In this document: positions 43,674 to 55,375 of the stretch, piece by piece
How the letters are laid out: every line of letters starts with the position of its first letter
Numbering within the stretch: the stretch's first letter is position 1
NCBI GenBank assembly: GCA_024291935.2
Contig: CM044322.1
Location: 26,225,405-26,289,404, forward strand
DNA from: Okapia johnstoni
Taxonomy: Eukaryota > Chordata > Mammalia > Artiodactyla > Giraffidae
DNA: 64,000 nucleotides
Direction: 5' to 3'
Notes under the pieces: generated by a model
Seen by the model: the letters and a program-made list of their open reading frames with translations, nothing else
Database searches by the model: none
Told to the model about the DNA's origin: nothing
Translations under genes and position numbers: made by a program

Positions 43674-43688
43674 TAAAATGGGGATATA
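43484..43688 (+). mobile_element. CHR-2-type SINE with (TA)n tail and 16-bp duplication
   Basis: ATAAAATGGGGATATA at 43484-43499 and 43673-43688 are identical. The SINE head GGGACTTCCTTGATGGTCCAG and body end at about 43611, and the tail has become a (TA)n array. Confidence 0.92.
43616..43663. repeat. (TA)n microsatellite, about 23-24 units
   Basis: Perfect TA dinucleotides derived from the SINE tail, followed by an eight- to nine-base T run. Confidence 0.95.
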
Positions 43689-44048
43689 AATGTCTTCCTT
43701 CCCCTGGGCTTCTTAGGAAGGGAGCTCTCCTGCTGGGAACTAGACCAGGGAGAACCCACTCTGACCCGTCGACCAGCAGCTTCAGTCTCCTCTCTGTATT
43801 CTGGTAACGGGTGGAGAAGGAAACAGATGCAGGTGTTTTGCTGCTGACTCAGACTCGGGTGGGAAAGAAGGCAGGGGCTGGGCTCTCCCTGCAGTGGTGA
43901 GGCCTCAGTCAAGTTGCTTCCTCTTGGTTGGCCATGAGCTTTGTGCTTGACACATGGATGGGCCACATTATGAATTGGTGGGTGTAACCAATGCAGGGCC
44001 TTCTTTCTTTTTCCTCCTTGTGTTTTGGTAATTTTTTTCCCCTAGAGG

Positions 44049-44312
44049 GTGGATGCTGAAGCTGAAGCTCTAATGCTTTGGCCACCTAATGTGAAGAGCC
44101 GACTCATTGGAAAAAACCCTGATGCTGGGAAAGATTGAGGGCAGGAGGAGAAGGGGGCAGCAGAGGATGAGATGGTTGAATGGCATCACTGACTCAATGG
44201 ACATGAGTTTGAGCAAACTTAGGGAGATAGTTAGGGACAGAGAAGCCTGGCATGCTGCAGTCCATGGGGTCACAGAGAGTCAGACACAGCTCAGCAACTG
44301 AACAACAATGAC
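44049..44312 (+). mobile_element. BovB LINE 3' end
   Basis: GATGCTGAAGCTGAAGCTCT, TGGGAAAGATTGAGGGCAGG and CAGCAACTGAACAACAATGAC cover the last coding part and 3' tail of BovB; 5'-truncated. Confidence 0.92.
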
Positions 44313-44599
44313 AAGGGTGGAGAAGAGGGAGGAGGAATGGGAGGAGGGAGTCACATGTGGGAGGGTGGAGAGGGAAGTGGGCAGTGCCACCCCGTGGTCT
44401 CTGTCTCTCTCCTGGATCCGTTCCTTTATGAGCCAAGCCTTGGAGAGGGGAGAAACTTGTGGTGAGAGCAAACACTGGGGGACCTAGCTGATTTTACCAA
44501 AGTTTGAAGAAAGGCCCAGTTCCAGTTCTGCCCCACTCTTTGACCTGGCATTTATTAATAGTTTGAGAAATATGCACAGCATGGCATTTAGGGCTGGGA

Positions 44600-44838
44600 A
44601 CCTAGTCCAGTTAAGAACATGAGCTTTGCAATCAGACAGACTTGGGATCTGAGTCGGGATCCACGATGCCACCTGGACCAGCCCTGCTACCTTAAACAAG
44701 GCTGTCCACCTGTCCTGGTCTTCATCTCTCCATCTCCATTTGCATGTGTGCAAAAAGGAGAAGATGTAGCACTGTTCGCAGTGAGAGAATTGGGTGGTCC
44801 GAGGCTTAGGGCCAGGTACATAGTCAGCACTTGAAGGG
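44600..44838 (+). repeat. MIR relic
   Basis: AAGAACATGAGCTTTGCAATCAGACAGACTTG and GCTTAGGGCCAGGTACATAGTCAGCAC mark the two ends of a MIR. Confidence 0.75.
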
Positions 44839-46142
44839 GACCTAGAGCCTCACGCCAAGGAAGGCTGAAGGGTTAGTGCTCACAGACCTCACCAGGTGGG
44901 AGAAGACGAGAAAGGCTGATTTGCGCAGGAGAAGTCTGGAAATGGCCTCAAGGCAGAACTTGAAAGTTTGTGCCTTCCAGGATTTCAACCCAGGGGGACT
45001 GGTCACTGATGTCAAAGAAAAGCTTGAATTAAAGTACACGTGGGGGTAGGTGCTCACCAGTTTTGTGGAGGTAAATTCCATTGTCTGTTTTGCTCATCTG
45101 GTTCCTGAAGGACAGTGATGTAACTTCGAGTGCTTAGCACATAACAGGTGGCCTTAGGTTTGTGGGTTGCTGAGCACCCAGAAACTGGTCCCTGACAGAA
45201 GTAGTTTATCAGTAGTTTATCCGAGTTCTCTTACAGTTGCAAGGGATAGAAAATGCAACCCAAACTGGCTTAAGAATGTATTGGCCCACGTAACTGAAAA
45301 GTTCAGGAGTAGATTCTGGCTTCAGGTGTGGTGTGACCCAGGACACGGATATTATCTGGATCCAGTCTTTGTCTTGTTGGTGCTCCCTTCTTGTTGGCCG
45401 GATGGCCACCAGCACCTCCAGGCTCCATCCTCTCATCCATCATTAAAAAGAACATCTCTTGTTCCAGATACCGACTGATTGGACTGACCTGTGTCATGTG
45501 CTTCCCCTCCTAAACCAAGCACAGGGGCCAGGACATCTCAGCTCTCTTATTGGTCCGCTTGGGTCTTCTCTCCACCTTTGAACCACATTCCCATGATTCC
45601 TGCCCAGCAAGTGGATAGGAGTGGGCTCCTTAAGGGCCCTAAGGAGGCCTGGCCTAGACATCTGGCTTTGGGACCGGGCAATCACTGCTGCTGCAGACCA
45701 CCAGGGACTCAGCATTTAGGTGATAGGAGGGGGCTCGCCTTTCCACCCCCAGACAGATGCTGTATTTGGGCAGTGTGTATTCATTCTGGAGCTAGAATCA
45801 CCCGCTGAGTGGCTGTTACAGACCCCCGAGGACTCTAGGGCTCCTACTGGCTGTCAGTGCTTGGCAGCATCAAGCCACATGCCCAGAAAGTCTGCCAGAG
45901 ACTGTTCTTTCTGGGCTTCAAGAGCAGTGGACACAGGAAGCAAAGATCAGGCCAGGCCACCTGCAGGGACCATGTTCTGCAGCACAGATCCTCGGGTTTG
46001 GTTGTGCCTGAGAATGAGGGAGCTATGTTCTGGAGGTTTGTGATTCCTTCAGTTCCCCCAGGGCATCTCTGCTTTAGAACCTGTGACCATCACCGTTCCA
46101 GGGCTGGTGCCTAGCACATGACTGGTGCTGAGTTGGTGCTTG
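44839..46142. other. Unique intronic DNA
   Basis: No exon recognised; overlapping short frames only. Confidence 0.45.
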
Positions 46143-46384
46143 ATGAGGGACGGTCGAAGGCTTCCCCGGTGGCTCAGTGGTATCTGCCTGCAATGCAGGC
46201 AGATCTGTGTTTGATCCCTGAATCAGGAAGATCCCCTGGAGAAGGGCATGGCAACCCACTCCAGTATTCTTGCCTGGAAAATTCCGGGGACACAGGAGTC
46301 TGGCAGGCTACAGTCCATGGGGTCAAAGAGTCAGACACAACTGAGCAACTTAGCATGCACACATGCATGAGGTACGGTCAAAGG
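46143..46384 (+). mobile_element. Bov-tA SINE with 18-bp duplication
   Basis: ATGAGGGACGGTCGAAGG (46143-46160) and ATGAGGTACGGTCAAAGG (46367-46384) match at 16 of 18 positions and flank a full-length Bov-tA. Confidence 0.93.
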
Positions 46385-47529
46385 AAGCAAATCCCTTCCC
46401 TGGAGAGAATCAGATTCCTGGGGCGTGGAGCTGGATGGGCACAGCTCTTCATGAGAAACGGGGGGCTTCCCCCCCTCAAGATTGTGGAAGAGGATTAGCT
46501 TGGCAGTCAGGAGCCCAGGATGGTGTGGCCGGAAGGTGTGTTTATGCACCAGCAGCTGCACTGAAACAGCTCTGCAGGAAAGACAGAGGATTAAACAATG
46601 CCTCAAAGAAAATACAGTTACTGTGAAATATGAGAAAAAGACAAAGGCTGCATCACCTGGTACCTGCCAGGCCCACCCCCACCCACTTGTAGTAAGAATT
46701 ACCAGGTGGTTCTCCTGGGCCCTGGAGTGGCCTTGGGATTAATACTGTTGAGAAGCGGCTGGGAGGTTTTTGAGAATCTCCTTTTGTTTGGTGAGTGCTG
46801 TATTGTGTCCCATCACCCCAAAAGCTTTAAGCATCAGGATCACATGGCAGAGACAGAAAGAACATGGAAATCTCTAGCAAAGCAAGTTTCCAGCTCTTGT
46901 TTGCCTGCCACTTGCCCTGTTCCTGGTTTCTTGGGTCTGTCTCATGTGCAGGGGACAGGAGGGGGAGGGACGGGAGAGTAGGCATGATGAACAGAGGTGG
47001 TCCAAGAGGGCTGTTTTCAGCTCACTATACAAAAACCAGGTAGGAGGGGAGCCCGGGCTGGGTCTGCGAGGACCAATCAAGCAAAAGGAAGTGATTTCAA
47101 GTCTCTTCTTCTTAGTCTTGGAGGCCCAGCCCTCAGGCTGCTCTTCCCAGATTTCTCTCTCCACAGACCATTACGTTCAAGTCCCACCTGACTCAATGTC
47201 CCTGTGGAATTCTGGTCATTTACAGAGCTTTGAGGAACCTTCGAGGCTGAGTCTAGAACCGAGGGCCACATTGCTTCTGTTGCCCCTGCTGACCTGACTG
47301 AATCCAGGACTCCTGGCCCCACTTGGCTGTAGGGTCACTTAACCAAGAGGTTCTGTGACCTCAGGCCTTCCAGGCTTGGGGAAGGATGCAAACAGTGGTG
47401 TCTGTCCAGGAGGGTTTGAAGGCTCCCTGTTAGCCACCGCAGGCCCTGAGAGGGGACATAGGCTTTGCTGGCCTTGGGGAGAGCTTGCAGTCTGGCACCT
47501 GGACCCACAGGAGAAGAGGTAGAATATAA
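46385..47529. other. Unique intronic DNA
   Basis: No exon or repeat family recognised. Confidence 0.45.
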
Positions 47530-47700
47530 CTCAGGGGTGACTGGAAAAGGCTCTGCAGCCAGACCTTCTGAGTTTAACCACATGTTTTCTCCCTGCCTTG
47601 GTTTCTTCTGTAAAATGGGTATATCCCCTTGGGTTACTGTGAGGATCAGGAATTAATGGTGTGAGGATTTAGAGGTGTTTTGGCATGCATGAGAGGAGAG
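47530..47700 (+). repeat. MIR relic
   Basis: CTCTGCAGCCAGACCTTCTGAGTTTAACC, then TTGGTTTCTTCTGTAAAATGGG. Confidence 0.75.
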
Positions 47701-48061
47701 GCTCACCATGATGATGATGATGCATGAATTCAAGAATAGAGGGAATGCATTGTGGGAATGCCGCTGACCTCTTTCTCGTCATGTGCTCCCCCCACATAAA
47801 GGCAGAACAGAGGAGGTGCCCTTAGATCACTGGCGAAGACCCTCACCCCCTCTGCCTGGGCAGTGTGTTCGGCCAGCAACCCCCTCTCTGACTTTCTTTT
47901 CAAGATTCCCCTCTGCCATCAGGCACTGGCTTCTTGGGACCCGAATACATGTGGTCCTGTTTAGTCTTGGGGCCTGGGAACCCATCTCTCACGGGGATTT
48001 GATATGAATCATTGTGCCTTAGTCTTGACATTTAAACGCTCCAAGAACAACCTGATTCCTA

Positions 48062-48275
48062 ATTTTTTTCTTTTAATATTTATTTGTCTGTGCTAGGTCT
48101 TAGTTGTGGCATGCAGGATCTTTTTAATTGTAGCATGCAGAATCTTCAGTTGCAGCACTCGAACTCTTAGTTGCAGCTTGTGGGATCTAGTTCCCTGACT
48201 AGGGATCCCACCTGGAGCCCCCTGCATTGGGAGTTGCAGAGTCTTAGCCACTGGGCTACCAGGGAAGTCCCTGAT
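48062..48275 (-). mobile_element. Long-form CHR-type SINE
   Basis: Reverse: TTTAATATTTATTTGTCTG, repeated GTAGCATGCAGAATCTTC segments and the head CCACTGGGCTACCAGGGAAGTCC. It is flanked by TGATTCCTAAT at about 48050 and CTGATTCCTAATG at about 48271, its likely duplication. Confidence 0.88.
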
Positions 48276-49828
48276 TCCTAATGTTTGGAACAAACATCAT
48301 CCTAATGTTCTGAGATCTCTTCCTGGACCAGATTTGGCAGTGATGACAATAATGGCAGTCATGGCGGCAGTGGTGCCTTTTGAACACTCACAGCCTGCCA
48401 GGCGCTGCTGGACCAGCCCATGGAGGGGGCTCATGACCCACAGGCTGACCTGGGCTCCATCCCACAGCCTGCAGTGTCTCTGAACTCGGGCGGGGTCACT
48501 GCAGCCCTGCATAGGTCCTATGAGGATCTGGTGAGATGAAGCCTGTAATCCAGTGGGCGGCATCCTGCACAGTCAGGGTCTGAGAACGTAGCAGTGCCAT
48601 CAGCCCTCGTCTCTGCCAGAGAGGGTGTTTGGACTGAGAGAGAACCATGGTATCGTTAAGCAGAGCACCGTGTCATCTAGAGTGACCTCCACCCAGCCAG
48701 GGCCAGGAGGGCATGGTTCTCAGGGCATCCAATTTCTCTCCCACGGAGCAGGTGTAGCTCAAGTGAATGGAGGTAGTCCACCAAGCCTGGGACTGGATTC
48801 AAGTTCCCCTTCTGCTAAGCCCTGCTGGAGGTCAGGGGGCTGCTGGGCCCGGTACCTGGACTGGGGAGGAGGATCTGTAAAAGTCAGTTAATGGAAAACC
48901 TGAACTACGTTACTGCCTCTCCGCCCCCACCACCACCCCCCTTTTTTGGCGGTATAATTCCCTACAGCAAAGTAAACAGGTCTTAAGGGTACAGTTGGAG
49001 TTTGGTGAGTTTTGACAGATGTGTATGTGTCTGTGGTAGTTTTTCAAGGTGTCCATCTATGACGAGCAGCCAGGGACTATCACTCCAGCCTAGGCTGCAC
49101 TTGGAGCCCCTCCATGTTCTGGCTCCTGCCCTCCCCCTGCAGACTGGGTGACTCAGCCTTTTCTGCCATTTAAGCCACCCCTCCTAGGCTGTGAGGCCCA
49201 CAGGTCAGGGCTCTGAGGTCAGTGAGGCCAAGGCCTTTCCTCAGAACGTTGGGGAGATTTGCCCTTTTCTATAATAATGGTCTTGACAAGTGACATGTGA
49301 CCCCCATTTGGAACCTTCCGGAATGTTTCCACTTAGATGATTGCTTTGTTTAATGTTTACCACAGGCTTGGGAGACTGGTCTTGGCTCCATTTTCAGATA
49401 AATTCAGAGGTCACTTGTCCTAAGGTCAAATAGCCAGGAAGCTGGGGAGCCGTGACTGGGCCCTGGTGGCTGACCCAGACCTGCCTGGCCCATGTCTGCC
49501 TTGTACCATGCTCGGCGTGGGCCTGCCAGGGGCCCAGTGCTGGGCTGGAGCTGGGCGTTGGGTGTCAGCAGGGCCCCTGCTGCCTCTGTGGCCACGTCCC
49601 TAAGGAGCTACATGGAGCTACGTGCCCCTGGGGAGGGTGGTACACAGAGTGGTGGCTCTCTCTGACCCAGCTGCACGTAGGAAACAGGAGTGAGCCCATA
49701 CCTGCTGGTTCGGGTTGGGGGGAAACGCTGCCTCGCCTGCCATCTACCAGGGTGAGCGGACAGTGGTGTTGGGTTCCCTCTGTGTCACCCACAGACTCTG
49801 TTGCCCTCTTCTGCAAGACAGTATAGTG
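48276..49828. other. Unique intronic DNA
   Basis: C-rich CCACCACCACCCCCC stretch at about 48926-48943. No exon recognised. Confidence 0.45.
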
Positions 49829-50055
49829 TAGGCAGGTGCTAGAGCTAGACCGCTGGCTTCTACCCCTGACTCTGCCTTTTACTCTGAATGACATTGGTTA
49901 AGTCACCTAAATCCTGTGCCTCAACTGTTGAACGGGGTGATCCTACTTCATGAGGTTATTGTGAGAATTCACTAGTATCTGTTAGGCATGTGACGTACTT
50001 AAAACAGAGCCTGGAGCACATACCTTGTGCTCTAGAAATGTTAGTAAAGAAGTTA
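49829..50055 (+). repeat. MIR relic
   Basis: CTAGACCGCTGGCTTCTACC, ACATTGGTTAAGTCACCTAA and GGAGCACATACCTTGTGCTC in MIR order. Confidence 0.75.
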
Positions 50056-50315
50056 TTGTCATTGCTGCTGCTGCTGCTAAGTCACTTCAGTCGTGTCCGA
50101 CTCTGTGCGACCCCATAGACGGCAGCCCACCAGGGTCCGCCGTCCCTGGGATTCTCCAGGCAAGAACACTGGAGTGGGTTGCCATTTCCTTCTCCAATGC
50201 ATGAAAGTGAAAAGTGAAAGTGAAGTCGCTCAGTTGTGTCCAACTCTTAGCGACCCCATGGACTGTAGCCTACCAGGCTCCTCCGTCCATGGGATTTTCC
50301 AGGCAAGAGTACCCA
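50056..50315 (-). mobile_element. Bov-A2 dimeric SINE with (GCT)n
   Basis: Two Bov-A units in reverse, joined by ATGAAAGTGAAAAGTGAAAG (about 50201-50220). The outer end is a GCTGCTGCTGCT run at 50065-50076. The second unit stops at CAAGAGTACC. Confidence 0.95.
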
Positions 50316-50794
50316 CAGTAATTACAGTATTATTGTTGTTTGGACCTCTGGCTTTGGAAGGACAGACTTGCAAACCTCTCAAATGGAGACAGCTCAGAGG
50401 GCTCCTGGATGGTGCCCTACAGTCAAGGAAAATAAGCTTTTTTCCTTTCTCTTGTTCCTCCTCATCCCAACCTGGTGAGCTCACAAAAATTAAGCCGGGA
50501 AAGGACTTGGGGCTCTTCCCTGGGGCCAGGAGTGGTGGTTGGTTCCGGGAAACTGGTAGATCAGCAGGGACATCAAAGGCTCTCCAGTGCCAGGTGGCCC
50601 TGCCCAGCTGGTGCTGCTGCAGGTCTCCACACAGGTGTAGGGCTGAGCTGTGCTTGCCAGGACCCAGGCTCTCTTCCCTTAGCATCTTTTTTTTGCCTTC
50701 TGTGCATGTTACCTCCTTGTTACAATGTGGCTGCTGCAGTTCTGACCACAAATCTACTTTCCAGGCAAGAAGGCAGGGAGGAGACAAAGCCTTT

Positions 50795-50925
50795 TTTTCT
50801 TTTATTAAAAAAAACTTTTTTTTGTCATATAGTTGCTTTGCAATGTTGTGTTTATACTGGACAGCAAACAGTGAATCAGTTATACATATACATATATTCC
50901 CTCTCTTTTGGATTTCCTTCCCATT
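50795..50925 (-). mobile_element. L1 3' UTR fragment
   Basis: GTTGCTTTGCAATGTTGTG, CAGCAAACAGTGAATCAG and ATACATATACATATATTCCC resemble the ruminant L1 3' region. The strand is uncertain. Confidence 0.55.
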
Positions 50926-50927
50926 TG

Positions 50928-51125
50928 TTGTTGTTTAGTCACTAAGTCAAGTATGGCTCTTGTGCAACCCCATGGACTGGAGCCCACAAGGCTCCTCGGT
51001 CCATGGGATTCTCCAGGCAAGAATACTGGAGTCTGTTGCCATTTCTTTCTCCAGGGGATCTTCGCAACCCAGCGATGGAAGCTGTGCCTCCTGCATTGCA
51101 GGCAGATTCTTTACCATTGAGCAAA
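50928..51125 (-). mobile_element. Bov-tA SINE
   Basis: Antisense from TTGTTGTTTAGTCACTAAGTC to TTCTTTACCATTGAGCAA; the head end is lost. Confidence 0.9.
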
Positions 51126-51226
51126 GTACTTTTTTCTTAAAGGGCAGTCTTCCTCAAGGACTGTCTCCTATATCTTATCAGCCAGGCTGAGTCACACAGA
51201 CAATTCTAGCTGCAAGGGAGGCCAGG

Positions 51227-51820
51227 AAATGGCACTTTTTGCTGATGGTGATTGCAGCCATGAAATTAAAAGATGCTTACTCCTTGGAAGGAAAGTTATG
51301 ACCAACCTAGACAGCATATTCAATAGCAGAGACATTACTTTGCCAACAAAGGTCCGTCTAGTCAAGGCTATGGTTTTTCCAGTGGTCACGTATGGATGTG
51401 AGAGTTGGACGGTAAAGAAAGCTGAGCGCCGAAGAATTGATGCTTTTGAACTGTGGTGTTGGAGAAGACTCTTGAGAGTCCCTTGGACTGCAAGAAGATC
51501 CAACCAGTCCATCCTGAAGGAGATCAGTCCTGGATGTTCATTGGAAGGACTGATGTTGAAGCTGAAGCTCCAATACTTTGGCCACCTCATGCGAAGAGCT
51601 GAGTCACTGGAAAAGACCCTAATGCTGGGAAGGATTGGGGGCAGGAGGAGAAGGGGACGACAGAGGATGAGAGGTTGGATGGCATCACCGTCTCGATAGA
51701 CATGGGTTTGGGTAAACTCTGGGAGTTGGTGATGGACAGGGAGGCCTGTCCTGCTGCGATTCATGGGGTCGCAAAGAGTCGTACACAACTGAGCGACTGA
51801 ACTGAACTGAACTGAACTAA
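51227..51820 (+). mobile_element. BovB (RTE clade) LINE, 3' 600 bp
   Basis: 5'-truncated BovB covering the C-terminal part of its reverse-transcriptase polyprotein and the 3' tail, ending in the typical (CTGAA)n array at about 51793-51818. It is dead because the polymerase catalytic part is absent. Confidence 0.95.
51229..51699 (+). pseudogene. BovB polyprotein C-terminal fragment
   Basis: An open frame of 156 codons is the tail of the BovB ORF. It has TYGCESWT at about residues 54-61, then AERRRIDAFELWCWRRLL and the C-terminal [11 protein letters not shown] basic stretch. The ATG at 51229 arose in truncated sequence and is not the native start. The reverse-transcriptase active-site region and endonuclease are missing, so no function is expected. 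A full BovB ORF is around a thousand codons. Confidence 0.9.
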
Positions 51821-52122
51821 ATGCAGAATACTCACTGCTCTCACAAACAAAAGATGTGCTAGGGAGGCACAGGGTCTCCCCAGCTCCCTTTGCCACCTGA
51901 TAGGTATGCCACACCCCCCTTGTCCTTGAGAAGAGGCCCCTGGGGGCTTCCATTGTGTGGCCTGCCTGCTGGTAAGGCCACCCCTGAGGGCAGCACCACT
52001 GGTGACTGGCGGCTTCCCGGAGGAGGGCGGCGGGGGGGAAGCACCATCTCCCAGGCAACACATACTTCCGGCTTCCTTGGCCAAGAACATTGCTGTGTCT
52101 GTGGCTTCTTTGGCACCAGGCC

Positions 52123-52358
52123 CTTTCATCACCAGGCTTCCCTGGTAGCTTAGATGGTAAAGAATATGCCTGCAATGCGGGAGACCAAGGTTTGACCCCT
52201 GGATCAGGAATATCCCCTGGAGGAGGGCATGGCAACCCACTCCAGTATTCTTGCCTGGAGAATCTCATGGACAGAGGAGTCTGGTGGACTACAGTGCATG
52301 GTGTCACGAAGAGTTGGACACGACTGGGCGACTAATACACACATACCTTTCACCACCA
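52123..52358 (+). mobile_element. Bov-tA SINE with 12-bp duplication
   Basis: CTTTCATCACCA (52123-52134) and CTTTCACCACCA (52347-52358) flank a full-length copy with head GGCTTCCCTGGTAGCTTAG. Confidence 0.93.
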
Positions 52359-53551
52359 TTCGCCCCCTGCCCTGAGATCTGAGGGTGCATGGTTGCCCAG
52401 CAACAGGCAGAAAGGTACACAGTCAGTCTTTCCTGTTTGTGTCCCTCCGCAAAGGCTAGAACGGTTTCTCCAGGAACGTGGCTCCTTCCCCAGCTTTTGG
52501 CGCAAGGCTCCCTCCTGTCCGTGAGTCTGCAGCCAGCTCTGCACCAGATGCTTCATGAACCCCACTTCTTCCTTTCCCTGCTTCATGCCCCTGGACGACT
52601 GCTGACCCCAGACCTCCGTGCCCTGACGGGGCAACTCTGTGTTCTTCACATGAGGCGCACGCACCCAAGGAATTGAGTGGGTTGGGACTAATTTACACTT
52701 AAGCAGCCACGTGCGTCTCACTGAGCAGGGCAGCCATGAGCCAGAGCAGGGACCCCTGCCCTGCCTGGCGGAGGAGCACAGCATTCATCTAGGTTCATGA
52801 AGAGTGCATTCCTCTAAGGGCACTGATATTAGGTGTCAGGCGAGTGTAATCTCCTAGGTTCTGTCTCCTCTCAACGAAAATTTGAAGCGACGGACGTTAA
52901 AGCCCTCTGCACATCACAGCTCTTGGACAGATGGTGTTATAGCTCTTAGACAGATCAGTGTTACAGCTCCATGTTACAACTCAGTTTTATTTAGAAAATA
53001 GCAGGAAAAGACATCCTTAAGGCATGAGGGCATGCCAACCCAAAGACGCAAAGAGAACAGAGAGCCCCGGCCCTTAGGCTCCTCTTTTTACATGTTTTTT
53101 CCCTCCCCCCTAGGCCTTCCCTGTGTAAATTGGCCTGGCCAGGAGTGCTGTTTGTTCTACCTGAGGTCCTCACTGTGGTCCTTGGACCTTCCTTTGACCT
53201 TCCTTTGTTCTATTTTCGCTGGCTTTTCCCTTCCTTGTCTTTTAGCCACTGCCATTTTGGACTTCTGTTTCCTATTCTAACTACCTAACATTATGAAGGC
53301 CCAGAGAGGGACAGTGACTTGCCCTAGGTCGCACAGGGAGGTGGCTGTCCTTCTGAGGCAGAAACCCAAGTCTTCCAACTCTCACTTTTTCATTGGTCCT
53401 GGGGGATGGGTTTGCTCCCTTCTGTGCAGAGGGGGAGGGGAGTTGAGGGCACAAACAGTCCTCATCGTGCGTACGTTTAAGTGTGTCACACGTTCCTATC
53501 ATTCCATTTCACAGGTGAGGCCACTGAGGCCCAGGGAGGGGCGTGCGTGCG
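52359..53551. other. Unique intronic DNA
   Basis: Local repeats of an ACAGCTCTT/GACAGAT motif at about 52915-52985. Short reverse MIR pieces at about 53300-53345 and 53500-53540 (CACAGGTGAGGCCACTGAGGCCC). Confidence 0.45.
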
Positions 53552-53756
53552 TGCTAAGTCCCTTCAGTCGTGTCTGACTCTGCTAGCCCAGGGACTGAAG
53601 TCCGCCAAGCTCCTCCGTCCATGGGATTCTCCAGGCAAGGATGCTGGAGTGGGTTGCCATGCTCTCCTCCAGGGGATCATCCCGACCCAGGGATCACACT
53701 TGCATCTCTTGCATGGGCAGTCAGGTTCTTTACCACTAGCACCACCTAGGAAGCCC
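53552..53756 (-). mobile_element. Bov-tA SINE upstream of the KAZN coiled-coil exon
   Basis: Antisense from CGTGCTAAGTCCCTTCAGTC to CTAGCACCACCTAGGAAGCCC. It is the nearest full Bov-tA on the 5' side of exon 57784. Confidence 0.92.
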
Positions 53757-54286
53757 CCAGGGAGGGGAAGTGCCTGCAGATGGTCCCAAAGCTGGTAAAT
53801 GGGCTTCAGTCTTGTGAGGTTCTCTGTGATTGCAGTCCCAGAGCTGTCACCCCTCTTTGCCCTAGGAAGGGTCCAAAGCAGTGCAAGATCTAGTCTAGCA
53901 GAGGCAGGTGCAGTTACTAAGCTTGGACAAGCCTCTCTGTTTCTGTGGAGTTGTTTTTCCAGCCTGGTCTCCTGAGACTTGGCTCCTGCAGGAGCCACAC
54001 CTGGTATCCTGCCCTCCTGCTTGTTCAGAACCTGACTCAAGGGGCGGGGCCTAGGTATCCGGTAGACCTATTAGCAACCTGAGCACAGGAAAAAAAAAAA
54101 ATCCACCTTTGCCACTGTTAGCTCAGGAGAGGACATGCAGCCCCATCTTGCTCTCATACAAGTAGTGGTTGTGGGAGGGCAGAGAAGACTGTGCCGGGCT
54201 GTTCTGTGCCTTCACCTCCTCCCTCCTGGGGCGTCATCTAGCACAGCCCTTTCACATGATGGCCCCGTTTCATTGTGACGGAAGTA

Positions 54287-54497
54287 CGGTTGCTGGATAA
54301 AACACAGCACACCCAGTTACATTTGAATTTCAGATAAACATCGAATCAATTTTTAGCATAAGTATGTTCCATGTAATATTTGGGACACACTTATATTAAA
54401 AATTATTTGTTATCTAAAATTCAAATTTATCTGTGCATCTGGGCTTTTTTGGTTCGTTTTGCTTCACTTTGTTTTGTTTTGCTCAATCTGGCAACCC
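54287..54497. mobile_element. Palindromic MITE (TA target site)
   Basis: Left end CGGTTGCTGGATAAAACAC and right end ATCTGGCAACCC are inverted repeats, with TA on both sides (54285-54286, 54498-54499). Internal arms (AAATTTGAATTT-like and GCATAAGTATGT / ACACACTTATAT) also pair, so the whole 211 bp is nearly one hairpin. Confidence 0.8.
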
Positions 54498-54519
54498 TAG
54501 AGGGGTGACATTGTCCCCA

Positions 54520-54630
54520 CGCAGTGTACATGGCAACTGAGAGCCAGAGAAATCACAGAGCTTGCTCAGGGTCACAACAAGGCCCTGGTTAGGCCTGGAT
54601 TTGAAGCCAGGTCTCTTGGAATCCTCTGCT
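54520..54630 (-). repeat. MIR relic
   Basis: GAGAGCCAGAGAAATCACAG, CAGGGTCACAACAAGGCCC and GGATTTGAAGCCAGGTCTC in reverse MIR order. Confidence 0.65.
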
Positions 54631-54844
54631 GTCTGCATACGTAGTAAACAACCTTAGTGGCTTCCTCTGGGCCATTTGAGAAAGCCCTAAAATAAAATAA
54701 AAAACAGTTCTGGCTTCTACTTGCCTGGTAATGTAAACATAAATGGGATACTTAGCAGTCACTCACACCCTACTGTGAAATAGACATTTGGTGACTGTTA
54801 AATGGGAACAGTCCCTGGCAGCAGTGACTGGGGAGAATTGATGA

Positions 54845-55375
54845 AGGAAAGTGTCTTGGCCTATTTGGGTCGCTATAACAAAAATACTGGATGATTTATA
54901 AACCACAGAAATTTCTGTCTCACAGTGCTGGAGGCTGGGCGTCCAAGACCAGGCACTGATAAATTCCGCGTCTGGTGAGGACCCTCTTGGTAACTCATAG
55001 AAAGCTGTCTTTTTTGCTGCATCTTCACCTGGTGGACAGGTCATTAATCCCATTTATGATGGCTCCACCCTCATGATCTGATCAGTTCTCTTCACATGCT
55101 GTCATCACCTGGGGGATTAGGTTTCACATGTGATTTTATTTTTGGCTGCACCGGGCCTTTGATGCAGCATGCAAGATCTTCAGTCTTTAGTTGCGGCATG
55201 CAAACTCTTAGTGGTGGCATGCGAACTCTTAGTTTCAGCATGTGAGATCTAGTTCCCCATCTATGGATAGAACCTGAGCCGCCTGCATTGGGAGCATGGA
55301 GTCTTAGCCACTGGACCATCAGGGAAGTCTCTCACATACGAATTTTGAACACAAACATTCAGTCTATGGCAGAAA
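54845..55375 (+). repeat. Ancient mammalian repeat, split by a SINE (family not assigned)
   Basis: TTGGCCTATTTGGGTCGCTATAAC, CTGTCTCACAGTGCTGGAGGCTGG and CTCCACCCTCATGATCTGATC are a familiar mammal-wide repeat. The expected end CACAAACATTCAGTC appears after the SINE at about 55351. Confidence 0.65.
55128..55332 (-). mobile_element. Long-form CHR-type SINE
   Basis: Reverse: TTTTATTTTTGGCTGCACCGG, repeated GGCATGCAAACTCTTAG blocks and the head CCACTGGACCATCAGGGAAG. Flanks TTTCACATG and CTCACATAC suggest a decayed duplication. Confidence 0.88.

Larger units (their letters stand above)
43205..43700 (+). repeat. MIR interrupted twice (Bov-tA, then CHR-2)
   Basis: MIR pieces are GGTTCCAGACACCGTCCTCTGGGCCTCAGTTT (left), GACTCAGTTTGACTGTCTATAAAATGGGGATAT (middle) and ATAAAATGGGGATATAAATG (right). 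Confidence 0.75.

Noticed and set aside
51192..52307. 371-residue minus-strand open frame
   Set aside because: It is antisense BovB plus antisense Bov-tA joined by unique DNA; no protein family fits.
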